NCBI GenBank assembly: GCA_019309685.1
Contig: JAFDFT010000068.1
Location: 1-10,168, forward strand
Origin: Deltaproteobacteria bacterium
GTDB lineage: Bacteria; Desulfobacterota; Desulfobacteria; Desulfobacterales; JAABPS01
Reading direction: 5' to 3'
DNA length: 10,168 bases
Shown: in pieces, positions 1 to 6,919 of the stretch
Layout: every line of letters begins with the position of its first letter
Numbering within the stretch: position 1 is the stretch's first letter
Made by a program: the position numbers and the translations under genes
The notes under the pieces: generated by a model
What the model was told of the DNA's origin: nothing
What the model saw: the letters and a program-made list of their open reading frames with translations, nothing else
Databases searched by the model: none

Positions 1-168
1 ATCCATAATGTTACAGAACCAATCCTCTACCCGATCCGGAGAAGAATTCCGCTATATGCCGGCGGGTTTGACTTTTCACCGATTATTGTCATTCTTGTTG
101 CTTATTTTTTGCAAATTTTCGTTGTGAACAGTTTGATGGATTTATCGGCATCATTTTTGCATAGGTAA
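1..168 (+). CDS. YggT family membrane protein, C-terminal fragment (5' end outside window)
   Basis: Frame 1 is open from the first base to a TAA at 166-168, giving 55 residues. They contain the family-typical stretch TEPILYPIRRRIP, then an Asp-Phe-Ser-Pro segment leading into a hydrophobic helix (about residues 31-47). This matches the second half of YggT/YlmG proteins, small integral membrane proteins with two such repeats whose role is not settled; in other bacteria they are linked to division, envelope or osmotic functions. The start codon lies outside the window. The gene is followed 61 bases later by a DivIVA-domain gene. yggT/ylmG near divIVA is a known arrangement in Gram-positive bacteria and is also found in Deltaproteobacteria, which supports the call. 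Family assignment is fairly sure; function is unknown. Confidence 0.8.
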   Translation: MHNVTEPILYPIRRRIPLYAGGFDFSPIIVILVAYFLQIFVVNSLMDLSASFLHR

Positions 169-216
169 CCAGCATCTTTTTTGCATTAAGCATTTGGTTT
201 AAATTTTTGTGAAAAT

Positions 217-223
217 AAGGAGA
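217..223 (+). promoter_or_regulatory. Ribosome binding site that fixes the divIVA start
   Basis: AAGGAGA lies 6 bases before the ATG at 230. A GTG at 209 is in frame, but starting there would place this Shine-Dalgarno sequence inside the gene and add seven non-conserved residues, so 230 is the better start. Confidence 0.8.
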
Positions 224-229
224 AATACT

Positions 230-730
230 ATGGAAATTACCCCTCTTGATATACAGCAGCAGAAATTTAAAGTCAGATTTAGAGGCTTTGATGTTCATGA
301 GGTGGATGCGTTCCTGGAGCAGGTGGCGGATAGTGTTGCCGCCCTGCGGCGTGAAAATGAATCGCTTGGTGAAGATATCAGACGTTTTAAGCTTGAAAGC
401 CAGGGATACAGGAAGAGAGAAGAAACGTTTAAACACGCGATGCTCAATTCGCAGAAAGTCATGGAGGAGATGAAGAAATCCGCTGAGAAATCCGCGGATC
501 TGATCATTGCCGAGGCGGAGATCAAGGCCGAAAAAATCCTGAGCAAAGCACACAATCGGCTTACACAGTTACATGAAGATATTGCAGGATTGAAGAGGCA
601 GCGAACCCAACTGGAAGTGCAGATGAGTTCTATTATTGAATCCCATACCCGGCTCCTTGAAATCGAAAAGGATGGGATGAAAGCCATGGATGAAGAAGAC
701 TCGAAGCTGAAAGTATTGAAGAAAAAATAA
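230..730 (+). CDS. DivIVA domain-containing coiled-coil protein
   Basis: The product is 166 residues from the ATG at 230. Residues 1-30 carry the DivIVA N-terminal signature: ITPLDI, then Lys-Phe and Arg-Phe-Arg-Gly-Phe-Asp, then EVDAFLEQV. In characterised DivIVA proteins this region binds curved membrane at poles and septa. Most of the rest (about 26-155) is charged heptad-rich sequence expected to form a parallel coiled coil, and the tail is Lys-rich. There is no membrane segment or enzymatic motif. DivIVA proteins are scaffolds that recruit partners to the cell pole or division site. This gene lies between yggT and two pilus retraction ATPase genes, with only 24 bases to the next start, so a role in polar placement of the pilus machinery is plausible but inferred. 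The domain call is firm; a specific partner cannot be read from sequence. Confidence 0.88.
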   Translation: MEITPLDIQQQKFKVRFRGFDVHEVDAFLEQVADSVAALRRENESLGEDIRRFKLESQGYRKREETFKHAMLNSQKVMEEMKKSAEKSADLIIAEAEIKAEKILSKAHNRLTQLHEDIAGLKRQRTQLEVQMSSIIESHTRLLEIEKDGMKAMDEEDSKLKVLKKK

Positions 731-754
731 AACTAAAGACTCAGGAAAAGAAAC

Positions 755-1837
755 GTGGCAAAAATTGATGCTTTTTTTAAGTTGATGAATGAACAGGGTG
801 CTTCGGATTTGCATCTTGTATCAGGACAACCACCGGCGCTTCGAGTAAGGGGTGATGTTGAGCGCATAAAATTTAGGGTGCTTGACAGTGATGAATTACG
901 ATCCATGCTTTACGAAATTGCACCTGAAGACAAGGTAAAGGTATTTGAAGAAACAGGCGATGTTGATTTCGGATATGAAGTGCCTGGACTCGCCAGGTAC
1001 CGTGCTAATTTTTTTATGCAGAAAAATGGTGTTGGGGCGGTTTTTAGAGAGATTCCGAGTACTATCCTGACAGCTGAACAGCTTGGTTTGCCGCCTGTTG
1101 TGCCTCGGCTTGCTTTGCTGCCGCGCGGACTGATTTTAGTTACCGGGCCGACGGGCAGCGGTAAATCGACTACACTGGCTGCGATTATTGATGTGGCAAA
1201 TCGAAACCGAAAAGATCATATTATCACCATTGAGGATCCCATTGAGTTTGTGCATCAAAGTCAGGCGTGTCTGGTGAATCACCGCGAAGTTGGTATGCAT
1301 ACCAAGAATTTTTCCGCAGCCCTTCGTGGCGCGTTACGCGAAGATCCGGATATTATTCTGGTTGGTGAAATGAGGGATTTAGAGACCATATCGCTTGCCA
1401 TTGAAGCGTCTGCTACCGGCCATCTTGTTTTTGCCACACTGCATACTTCAGGGGCTGCCAAGTCGATTGATCGCGTTATTGAGGTGTTTCCTTCAACAGA
1501 ACAGGGGTTAATCCGTTCAACCTTGGCGGACGGTATTAGAGCTATTATATCGCAGGTATTGTTTAAAAGGATTGACAAAAAGGGGCGATGTGTTGCTCTT
1601 GAGATACTGATCGCAACTGCGGCTGTCCGAAATCTGATCCGGGAATCAAAATCACACCAGATACCATCAATGGTTCAAACCGGGAAGAAATACGGCATGC
1701 AGCTTTTAGATGACGCGATAATGGAACTTTATAATAAGGGCTGGATATCGGCAGAAGAGGCTTATTCAAAGGCGAATGAAAAACAGAATTTCAGGCCGTT
1801 ATTGAAAACTCCTCCTCAAGACTTTACTGAAGCCTAG
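755..1837 (+). CDS. pilT: Type IV pilus retraction ATPase PilT
   Basis: This is a 360-residue cytoplasmic hexameric ATPase of the secretion/pilus superfamily that powers pilus depolymerisation and twitching. It starts at GTG 755 behind AGGAAAAG (743-750). An N-terminal PAS-like domain begins with the family pattern ASDLHLVSGQPP (about 16-27). The core has Walker A GPTGSGKS (131-138), an Asp box ending IEDPIEFVH (159-167), Walker B DIILVGEMRD (199-208) with its catalytic Glu, and a His box GHLVFATLHT (222-231). AVRNLIRE at 290-297 corresponds to the AIRNLIRE motif required for retraction in true PilT proteins, which separates it from the assembly ATPase PilB/GspE; the length also fits PilT. 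The Asp-box region reads LVNHREVG, where many homologues have NQREVG. It is probably co-transcribed with divIVA upstream and the second paralogue downstream. No pilin or PilB/PilC gene is in the window. Confidence 0.93.
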   Translation: MAKIDAFFKLMNEQGASDLHLVSGQPPALRVRGDVERIKFRVLDSDELRSMLYEIAPEDKVKVFEETGDVDFGYEVPGLARYRANFFMQKNGVGAVFREIPSTILTAEQLGLPPVVPRLALLPRGLILVTGPTGSGKSTTLAAIIDVANRNRKDHIITIEDPIEFVHQSQACLVNHREVGMHTKNFSAALRGALREDPDIILVGEMRDLETISLAIEASATGHLVFATLHTSGAAKSIDRVIEVFPSTEQGLIRSTLADGIRAIISQVLFKRIDKKGRCVALEILIATAAVRNLIRESKSHQIPSMVQTGKKYGMQLLDDAIMELYNKGWISAEEAYSKANEKQNFRPLLKTPPQDFTEA

Positions 1838-1872
1838 TTTTTTAAATATAAATATATTATTAATGTTGAGCT

Positions 1873-3027
1873 ATGGAAAAGCAGGAAGTAGATCATATCT
1901 TAACCCGATTGCTTGATTCACACAAAGACGTTTCAGACATCAATCTGACAGTAGGGAAACCCATGCAGGTTGAAAGCGCAGGGCAACTGATCAGCGTTGA
2001 TATGAAACCGTACTTTAAAGAACTTACCCCTTATCAAACTGAGACCATCGCATTAAATCTTATTGATAATGACCGTCGCCTGACGGGAAATCTTATTAGC
2101 CAGGGCTCCTGTGACTTGTCATATGGGTTGCCCGGCAAAGCCCGGTTCAGGATAAATATTTTTTCACAATCCGGTAATTATTCCATTGTTCTTCGTAAGC
2201 TCGAGTCCAAGGTGCCGACCATTGATGAAATGCAGCTTCCGGAAGCGTTTTATGATGTTGCTAAAGAAACAAACGGAATTATCATTGTTACCGGCGCTAC
2301 AGGAACCGGGAAATCGACGTCACTTGCCACCGTGCTTGACACTATAAATGAGACCCGGTCAGTTCATGTCGTCACTCTCGAAGATCCTGTTGAATACCAG
2401 CATACACATAAGAAATCTACATTTAACCAGAGAGAGCTTGGTACTGATTTTGACACGTTTGCTCATGGTTTGCGCGCTGCGCTGCGACAGGCCCCAAAGG
2501 TTATACTTGTTGGAGAAATGCGTGACAGGGATACTGTTGAAATCGGTATCACCGCGGCTGAGACCGGTCATTTGGTCTTAACTACACTACATACTGTTGA
2601 CGCGGGTCAGTCTATTAACCGTATTCTTGGTATGTTTAGCATCGAAGAGGAAAATCTGGTCAGAATTCGTCTCGCTGATACCATTCGATGGGTTATTTGC
2701 CAGAAATTGCTTCCGAAGATCGGGGGCGGCCGGGTTGCCGCATTTGAGATTCTTCGAGCGAATTTAAGGGTTGAAGATTCCATCCTTCACGGGGAAGCTG
2801 AAGGCAAAAGCTTTTATGACATCATGAAGTCCGGGAGGGCTTTTGGGATGGTTACTTTTGACGATAGCCTGGTGAGCTTGTATGAGCAGGGGCTCATTAC
2901 TGAAGAAACAGCTGTCGCATATGCTTCCCGTAAGGGGGTTGTGGGACGTGGAATCGATTCCGTAAAAAGCGCAAGGGGAGAAGCAACCACAGATATTGAA
3001 AAGCTTGAAATGGATCATAAGTATTAA
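1873..3027 (+). CDS. PilT/PilU-family pilus retraction ATPase, second paralogue
   Basis: The 384-residue product is a clear paralogue of the preceding PilT. It has the N-terminal pattern SDINLTVGKPM (21-31), Walker A GATGTGKS (141-148), Asp box VVTLEDPVEYQH (166-177), Walker B KVILVGEMRD (209-218) and His box GHLVLTTLHT (232-241), so ATP hydrolysis should be intact. It differs where PilT has AIRNLIRE: here the equivalent region after FEILRA reads NLRVEDSILHG (about 297-307). It also carries a C-terminal extension beyond residue 350 rich in charged residues. Its length (PilU proteins are about 380 residues) and the altered motif suggest a PilU-like accessory retraction ATPase or another specialised PilT paralogue, as seen in deltaproteobacteria with several PilT copies. 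The start is 35 bases after pilT, in AT-rich sequence without a strong ribosome binding site, so translation may be weaker or coupled. Family certain; PilU identity tentative. Confidence 0.88.
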   Translation: MEKQEVDHILTRLLDSHKDVSDINLTVGKPMQVESAGQLISVDMKPYFKELTPYQTETIALNLIDNDRRLTGNLISQGSCDLSYGLPGKARFRINIFSQSGNYSIVLRKLESKVPTIDEMQLPEAFYDVAKETNGIIIVTGATGTGKSTSLATVLDTINETRSVHVVTLEDPVEYQHTHKKSTFNQRELGTDFDTFAHGLRAALRQAPKVILVGEMRDRDTVEIGITAAETGHLVLTTLHTVDAGQSINRILGMFSIEEENLVRIRLADTIRWVICQKLLPKIGGGRVAAFEILRANLRVEDSILHGEAEGKSFYDIMKSGRAFGMVTFDDSLVSLYEQGLITEETAVAYASRKGVVGRGIDSVKSARGEATTDIEKLEMDHKY

Positions 3028-3051
3028 ACCTTTTAAATCCCGATTTGTAAA

Positions 3052-3897
3052 ATGAATATTACGTGTGATAACTGCAGCTATGTCATGACGCTTTCAGCCG
3101 AGGAGGTTCGAAAGATACCGCCCGGAAAGCAAGCATCCGTTGTATGTCCGAAATGTGAAAGAAAATTTTCCATTAGTTTGGGAAAAACAGATGAAAAAAT
3201 GAAGGACGCGGCGAAAGCAAAAACTCCTTTAGCCTCAGGCGAAGAAACACAGGCTATAGAAAAAGAAATTAAAGACACAAAAAAAGAAAGCGGCGCAAAT
3301 GCTGCTGAAGACCTGTTTGGATTTATTGAAGATGAAGGTCCTGCCAAGGCTTCAAAAGGCAAAGCCGGCACCTCCGCAGGAACGGCATCTGAAAAAGACA
3401 CTCTAGATGATATGATCGGGTCAGATCTCTATGACGCCTCGGATAAACCATTTGATTTTATTGAAGAGGAAGGGAAGACTGCTTTGGTATGTGAAACAGA
3501 TCAGAAGCTGAAAGGGCCGATCGTTGAAAATCTGCATTTAATGGAATATCATATTACGGAAATCGAAAATTCCCGCAGTGCGTTAAAAAAGATGCGCTAT
3601 CATATATACGACGTGGTTGTTGTAAATGAAAGTTTTGATACCAGTTCTCCTGATGCAAATGTGGTACTGATATACCTAGAACGGTTAAGCATGTCTGTAC
3701 GGCGCGATATGTTTGTCGCAATGCTCAGCAACAGGTTCCGAACAATGGACAATATGATTGCCCTGCAAAAGAGCGTTGATATTATCCTGAACACTAAAAA
3801 TATAAAGGACGTGGGAAAGATACTTAGCCGCGGCGTTACAGATAAGGATTTCTTTTACCGCGCGTTTAAAGATGCATTGCTGGTTGGAAGCTCCTGA
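3052..3897 (+). CDS. Zinc-ribbon protein with degenerate receiver-like C-terminal domain
   Basis: The protein is 281 residues in three parts. Residues 1-44 form a zinc-ribbon of the MJ0042/finger-like type, with paired cysteines C5/C8 and C32/C35. Residues about 45-140 are a low-complexity, Lys/Glu/Ala-rich linker holding two near-identical acidic motifs, FGFIEDEG (89-96) and FDFIEEEG (134-141). Residues about 143-278 alternate strands and helices like a CheY-type receiver, but the position expected to hold the phospho-accepting Asp after the third strand reads VVVVNE (about 188-193), with Asn instead. A phosphorylation-independent protein-interaction domain is therefore likely. There is no membrane segment or DNA-binding motif besides the ribbon. 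It starts 24 bases after the second pilus ATPase gene, so it is probably in the same operon and may regulate or localise pilus retraction; that role is inference. No gene symbol is recognised. The zinc-ribbon is solid, the receiver fold is by pattern only. Confidence 0.75.
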   Translation: MNITCDNCSYVMTLSAEEVRKIPPGKQASVVCPKCERKFSISLGKTDEKMKDAAKAKTPLASGEETQAIEKEIKDTKKESGANAAEDLFGFIEDEGPAKASKGKAGTSAGTASEKDTLDDMIGSDLYDASDKPFDFIEEEGKTALVCETDQKLKGPIVENLHLMEYHITEIENSRSALKKMRYHIYDVVVVNESFDTSSPDANVVLIYLERLSMSVRRDMFVAMLSNRFRTMDNMIALQKSVDIILNTKNIKDVGKILSRGVTDKDFFYRAFKDALLVGSS

Positions 3898-3943
3898 AAT
3901 TGTGCTCTGCCTTGATGCTCCATGAAACAAAAAAGGCTCAATC

Positions 3944-4099
3944 GTGGGAAGTAATACATATACATGTCAAGATTACAGACAAGAGATGATTCTTTTAGGG
4001 CTTCAACGACGTCTAAATGATACGAACCTTTCTGATGAAGAAAGAGGAGGCGTTATCGAAGAGATCCGGAAGCTTGAACTAGAGATGCAGTTTGATTAG
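3944..4099 (+). CDS. Small conserved-looking hypothetical protein (51 aa)
   Basis: A GTG at 3944 preceded by AAAAGG (3931-3936, 7-base spacer) opens a 51-residue frame ending at TAG 4097-4099. The protein begins with a short TYTCQDYRQEM segment, followed by a hydrophobic-charged helix (LLGLQRRLND), a turn with LSDEER that looks like a helix cap, and a second acidic amphipathic helix (IEEIRKLELEM). The two-helix hairpin pattern and regular spacing look like a real small protein rather than chance coding. There is one Cys and no signal peptide. It follows the zinc-ribbon gene by 46 bases on the same strand and so may be the last gene of the pilus-retraction operon. The segment resembles small uncharacterised proteins I associate with Deltaproteobacteria, but that similarity is from memory and no function is claimed. 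The only other in-frame start is an ATG at residue 15, which lacks the ribosome binding site. Confidence 0.65.
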   Translation: MGSNTYTCQDYRQEMILLGLQRRLNDTNLSDEERGGVIEEIRKLELEMQFD

Positions 4100-4177
4100 C
4101 CAGGTATTTATTGCAGCCTGATAGGATTCATTGCTCCCGCCATTTTACCACCATTTGCAAATCCGCTAAGAATATTA

Positions 4178-5113
4178 ATGTCTATGCAGTCTTTAAATAC
4201 TAAAATCGAACAGATATCCAATGATCTTTATCTTATAACGCTTACGCCTTTGATACGAGGGTTTGATAATTTTATCAGTGTTTGGCTGCATAAAGGAAAA
4301 AAAACATTCATTATCGATGTGGGACCGTCTGTGACCTCTGCAGATCTGATAACGGCCTTACGGGGACTGAAGGTAGATCATCTTGATTATATATTTCTTA
4401 CACATATTCATCTGGATCACGCTGGAGGGATTGGCGAAATCTCTTCCTGCTATCCGAAAACACCCATTATCTGTCATCAAGCGGGCATAGACCACCTGGT
4501 GGACCCCAACCTCCTAATAGAAGGAACAATTAAGGCCCTTGGTGATACCGGAAGGGCTTACGGGCTGATTCAACCTGTCCTGAAAGACCAATTGATGGAT
4601 GCGGGTCAGTTTGTATCTGATGGTATCGTCCCCGTCATTACTCCAGGACATTCCCAGCATCATGTGAGTTATCTGACGGAAGAATATCTTTTTGTTGGCG
4701 AGGCCGCCGGGGTTTGCTTCCCGCTTGCATCCGGCACTGGAGACTTTATGCGTCCCGCGACACCCCCGAGGTTTTTTCTTGATATTACAATCAAAAGTAT
4801 TGACGATCTTATTGCCCGAAAACCAAAAAAAATATGTTTTAGTCATTTTGGGATAAAAGACGATTCTGTAAAAATGCTAAAAGCGCACAAAGATCAGCTG
4901 CTGCTGTGGGAAAAGCTTATATCCGAACAAATGAAAAGAAGCCGCGAGGAAGATTTTTTAAATACGTGTATGGACGTTTTATTAAAATCTGATCCACGCA
5001 TGGCAGGTTTTTCATGTCTGGATGAATCTGTTCAGGAGAGGGAAAGAACTTTTATTTATAACAGCATTAAGGGGTTTCACGGATATCTAAAGACTGTCAG
5101 CAATAATTCTTAA
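4178..5113 (+). CDS. Metallo-beta-lactamase-fold hydrolase
   Basis: The product is 311 residues. The hallmark metal-binding motif THIHLDH is at 75-81, followed by GG. A further ligand His is in TPGHSQHH (H158), and a late His is in SHFG (H223). The position that usually supplies a bridging Asp (GD) reads VGEAAG, with Glu at 175. A Glu here occurs in some subfamilies, but it leaves metal content and activity uncertain. The N-terminal strand and the FIIDVGPS segment (44-51) fit the fold. The C-terminal 80 residues are mostly helical and may be an effector or substrate-gating domain. The substrate cannot be deduced; glyoxalase II, RNase Z and beta-lactamase are all unsupported. The start at 4178 has only TAAG (4167-4170) as a weak ribosome binding site; an ATG at 4184 is possible. 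It is separated from the upstream operon by 78 bases, and its end overlaps coaX on the other strand by 27 bases. Confidence 0.85.
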   Translation: MSMQSLNTKIEQISNDLYLITLTPLIRGFDNFISVWLHKGKKTFIIDVGPSVTSADLITALRGLKVDHLDYIFLTHIHLDHAGGIGEISSCYPKTPIICHQAGIDHLVDPNLLIEGTIKALGDTGRAYGLIQPVLKDQLMDAGQFVSDGIVPVITPGHSQHHVSYLTEEYLFVGEAAGVCFPLASGTGDFMRPATPPRFFLDITIKSIDDLIARKPKKICFSHFGIKDDSVKMLKAHKDQLLLWEKLISEQMKRSREEDFLNTCMDVLLKSDPRMAGFSCLDESVQERERTFIYNSIKGFHGYLKTVSNNS

Positions 5114-5851
5114 TCCATTCAAGGTTAGATCTGGCTCGACATCTTCTATTGTTTTCGACACATTGCTTAAGAGAACGGCCAACCCGCCTGTGGCGATCAC
5201 TTTCGGATCGGAACCCATTTCTTTTTTCATTCTATAAACGATGCCGTCCACAAGACCGGCATATCCAAATATAATACCGGACTTTATACTATTGATTGTA
5301 TCTTTTCCAATGACATTATCCGGAGGGGCCATGAGTTCTACTCTGGGCAGTTTAGACGCGCTTTTAAATAATGATTCAGAAGCAATGCCGATTCCGGGGC
5401 TGATGGCCCCGCCCAGATATTCCCCTTTTTCGGAAATAGCGTCAAATGTGGTGGCGGTTCCGAAATCAATAACGATCAGGCTTTGTTTATATAGGTGAAA
5501 GGCGGCAACCGCGTTAACAATTCTATCCGCTCCGACTTCATCAGGGTTGCCGTAAAGTATTGGCATCTGTGCGGTGGATTTGGCATCTACCCAGTGCGGA
5601 TTGTGTTTTAAGTGCTTTTTGCAGAAGGCGTCTAAATTTTCAATAACCGGCGGAACGACACACGAAATAATGGTCCTGTTGATATTCGCAGGATTGATAG
5701 CGTTTTGAGCAAACAGGTTGCTGATAAGAATGTTAAACTCATCCTCTGTGGCATTTCTTTCCGTCCGGATACGCCAGTTTTTAATCAACTTCGTTTTTTT
5801 AAAAACCCCGATGACTGTGTTTGTATTTCCTACATCAATCACAAGAAGCAT
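5087..5851 (-). CDS. coaX: Type III pantothenate kinase CoaX
   Basis: The 254-residue protein is full length for CoaX, which phosphorylates pantothenate with ATP in the first step of coenzyme A synthesis in the cytosol. It belongs to the ASKHA fold and is unrelated to CoaA. Visible motifs are phosphate-binding DVGNTNT (6-12), GADR with the catalytic Asp (107-110), DFGTATTFD (129-137) and GGAISPGI (147-154), all intact. ATG 5851 is preceded by AAAAGGGA (5863-5870) at an 11-base spacer, a little long. It starts 45 bases after ybbR and is likely the last gene of the ftsH-folP-ybbR-coaX run. Its 3' end overlaps the end of the convergent hydrolase gene by 27 bases, leaving no room for a terminator between them. 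coaX is often next to birA, which is not seen here. Confidence 0.95.
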   Translation of the reverse strand: MLLVIDVGNTNTVIGVFKKTKLIKNWRIRTERNATEDEFNILISNLFAQNAINPANINRTIISCVVPPVIENLDAFCKKHLKHNPHWVDAKSTAQMPILYGNPDEVGADRIVNAVAAFHLYKQSLIVIDFGTATTFDAISEKGEYLGGAISPGIGIASESLFKSASKLPRVELMAPPDNVIGKDTINSIKSGIIFGYAGLVDGIVYRMKKEMGSDPKVIATGGLAVLLSNVSKTIEDVEPDLTLNGLRIIADSL

Positions 5852-5896
5852 GGCACATAAATTCCCTTTTTTTAGTAAAAGATATTAAACAATTCT

Positions 5897-6841
5897 TCAT
5901 TCAGATGCAGTGGATTCATTATCTATCTCTACTGTAAAGATTTCCGGTTCCACATGGATAAGTGTTATATCAACAGGAAGTAATATGGCCGCGGGTTTCA
6001 TATAGATGCCCGGTTTAAGTTCTTTAAGATCAATATGGACTTTAATGTTTATACTGGCGTCAAACTTATTCAGCTCGTTGATGGGTCCTTTTACTTTAAT
6101 TTCTATCACGGCGGGAGAAATATGATATGAATAACGCGTGTTTACTCCTTTGACAGGGATGGCTTGAAACTCGCGAATATCAATTTTATCCTGAATAGCT
6201 ATTTCTACAAGTATTGTTTCAGATGGGATGGTGTTTTGTATTTCTTCAGTAAGATCAAGAGTTGTTTCTTTTTTAAACGACTCAAAAGCTCCGTTTATAT
6301 CTACAGGTTTAGTCTGGATTTCTTTGATGGGGTCCAGTTGGCTCTGTGGGCCTTTGAGTGTAACCGAAGCAGGTACGGCTGTTATTTTTGAAATGATATG
6401 GCCGGCAGCGGGTTTGTTTAAAAGTGATACGTTTACAGGGACTATCTTGATAATCTCTTTTTCAACGGATACGGTCAGAAACGAAGGGTTTATTTTCATA
6501 ATGGTAACATCAGGCGGTAAAGAAATGACGTCTTTGCTGATTGGAACGGCGAGATCCCCAATCTCTGCGCCTGAAAGATCAAGTATATATTGAAGAGTGT
6601 GATTTTTTAGAGTTTTGATTGTTGATTTGGGGCCAGATACTCGAATTTCTATCCCTTTTGGGAAAGGGCTTGATAATGTCAACCCATCTGGAATTTTTTC
6701 AGGTTTTACTGGAATAAATATGTCTGTTTCGGTTAAAGATGCCGGCCACATTAAAAAGACACAGCTTCCCAGAACTATTAAAATTAACAACCATTTTATC
6801 TGCTTTTTCCGGAAGATAGTAGAATGTGTCATTGATTTCAT
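5897..6841 (-). CDS. YbbR/CdaR-like membrane-anchored protein
   Basis: The product is 314 residues: a short basic N-terminus, one transmembrane segment (about 16-34, rich in Leu/Ile/Val), then an extracytoplasmic region of three tandem YbbR repeats. Each repeat has the pattern of beta strands around a [VI]x[VLI]xGP turn: VSGP near 68-71, LKGP near 163-166 and VKGP near 251-254, each followed by a Val-rich closing strand. In Firmicutes YbbR is CdaR, which binds and modulates the diadenylate cyclase CdaA. Here the expected cdaA gene is absent between folP and this gene (only 78 bases), so the usual partner is missing locally. No clear ribosome binding site precedes the ATG at 6841; an ATG at 6832 (residue 4) is an equally plausible start. 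The family call is good; regulation of c-di-AMP is not shown. It lies 45 bases before coaX on the same strand. Confidence 0.85.
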   Translation of the reverse strand: MKSMTHSTIFRKKQIKWLLILIVLGSCVFLMWPASLTETDIFIPVKPEKIPDGLTLSSPFPKGIEIRVSGPKSTIKTLKNHTLQYILDLSGAEIGDLAVPISKDVISLPPDVTIMKINPSFLTVSVEKEIIKIVPVNVSLLNKPAAGHIISKITAVPASVTLKGPQSQLDPIKEIQTKPVDINGAFESFKKETTLDLTEEIQNTIPSETILVEIAIQDKIDIREFQAIPVKGVNTRYSYHISPAVIEIKVKGPINELNKFDASINIKVHIDLKELKPGIYMKPAAILLPVDITLIHVEPEIFTVEIDNESTASE

Positions 6842-6919
6842 TGCAAGTATTTAAATCATCATAATTTGCCATCTATGTGAATTAGAATAAAAAATGAGGC
6901 AAATCGCTTTATTTTAAGT

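Noticed and set aside
209..229. Upstream GTG start for the DivIVA-domain gene
   Set aside because: It would put the AAGGAGA ribosome binding site inside the coding region and add non-conserved residues; ATG 230 fits better.
89..553. Open frame of 154 codons on the minus strand opposite yggT/divIVA
   Set aside because: It lies opposite two recognisable plus-strand genes, has no recognisable domain and no good ribosome binding site; it is a shadow frame.
1838..1872. Separate promoter for the second pilus ATPase in the AT-rich gap
   Set aside because: The 35 bases are AT-rich and contain TATA-like strings, but no matching -35 element at proper spacing was seen.
755..3027. The two ATPases as assembly/secretion motors (PilB or GspE)
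   Set aside because: They lack the long N-terminal domain and the tetracysteine zinc motif of GspE/PilB, and have PilT lengths and motif forms.
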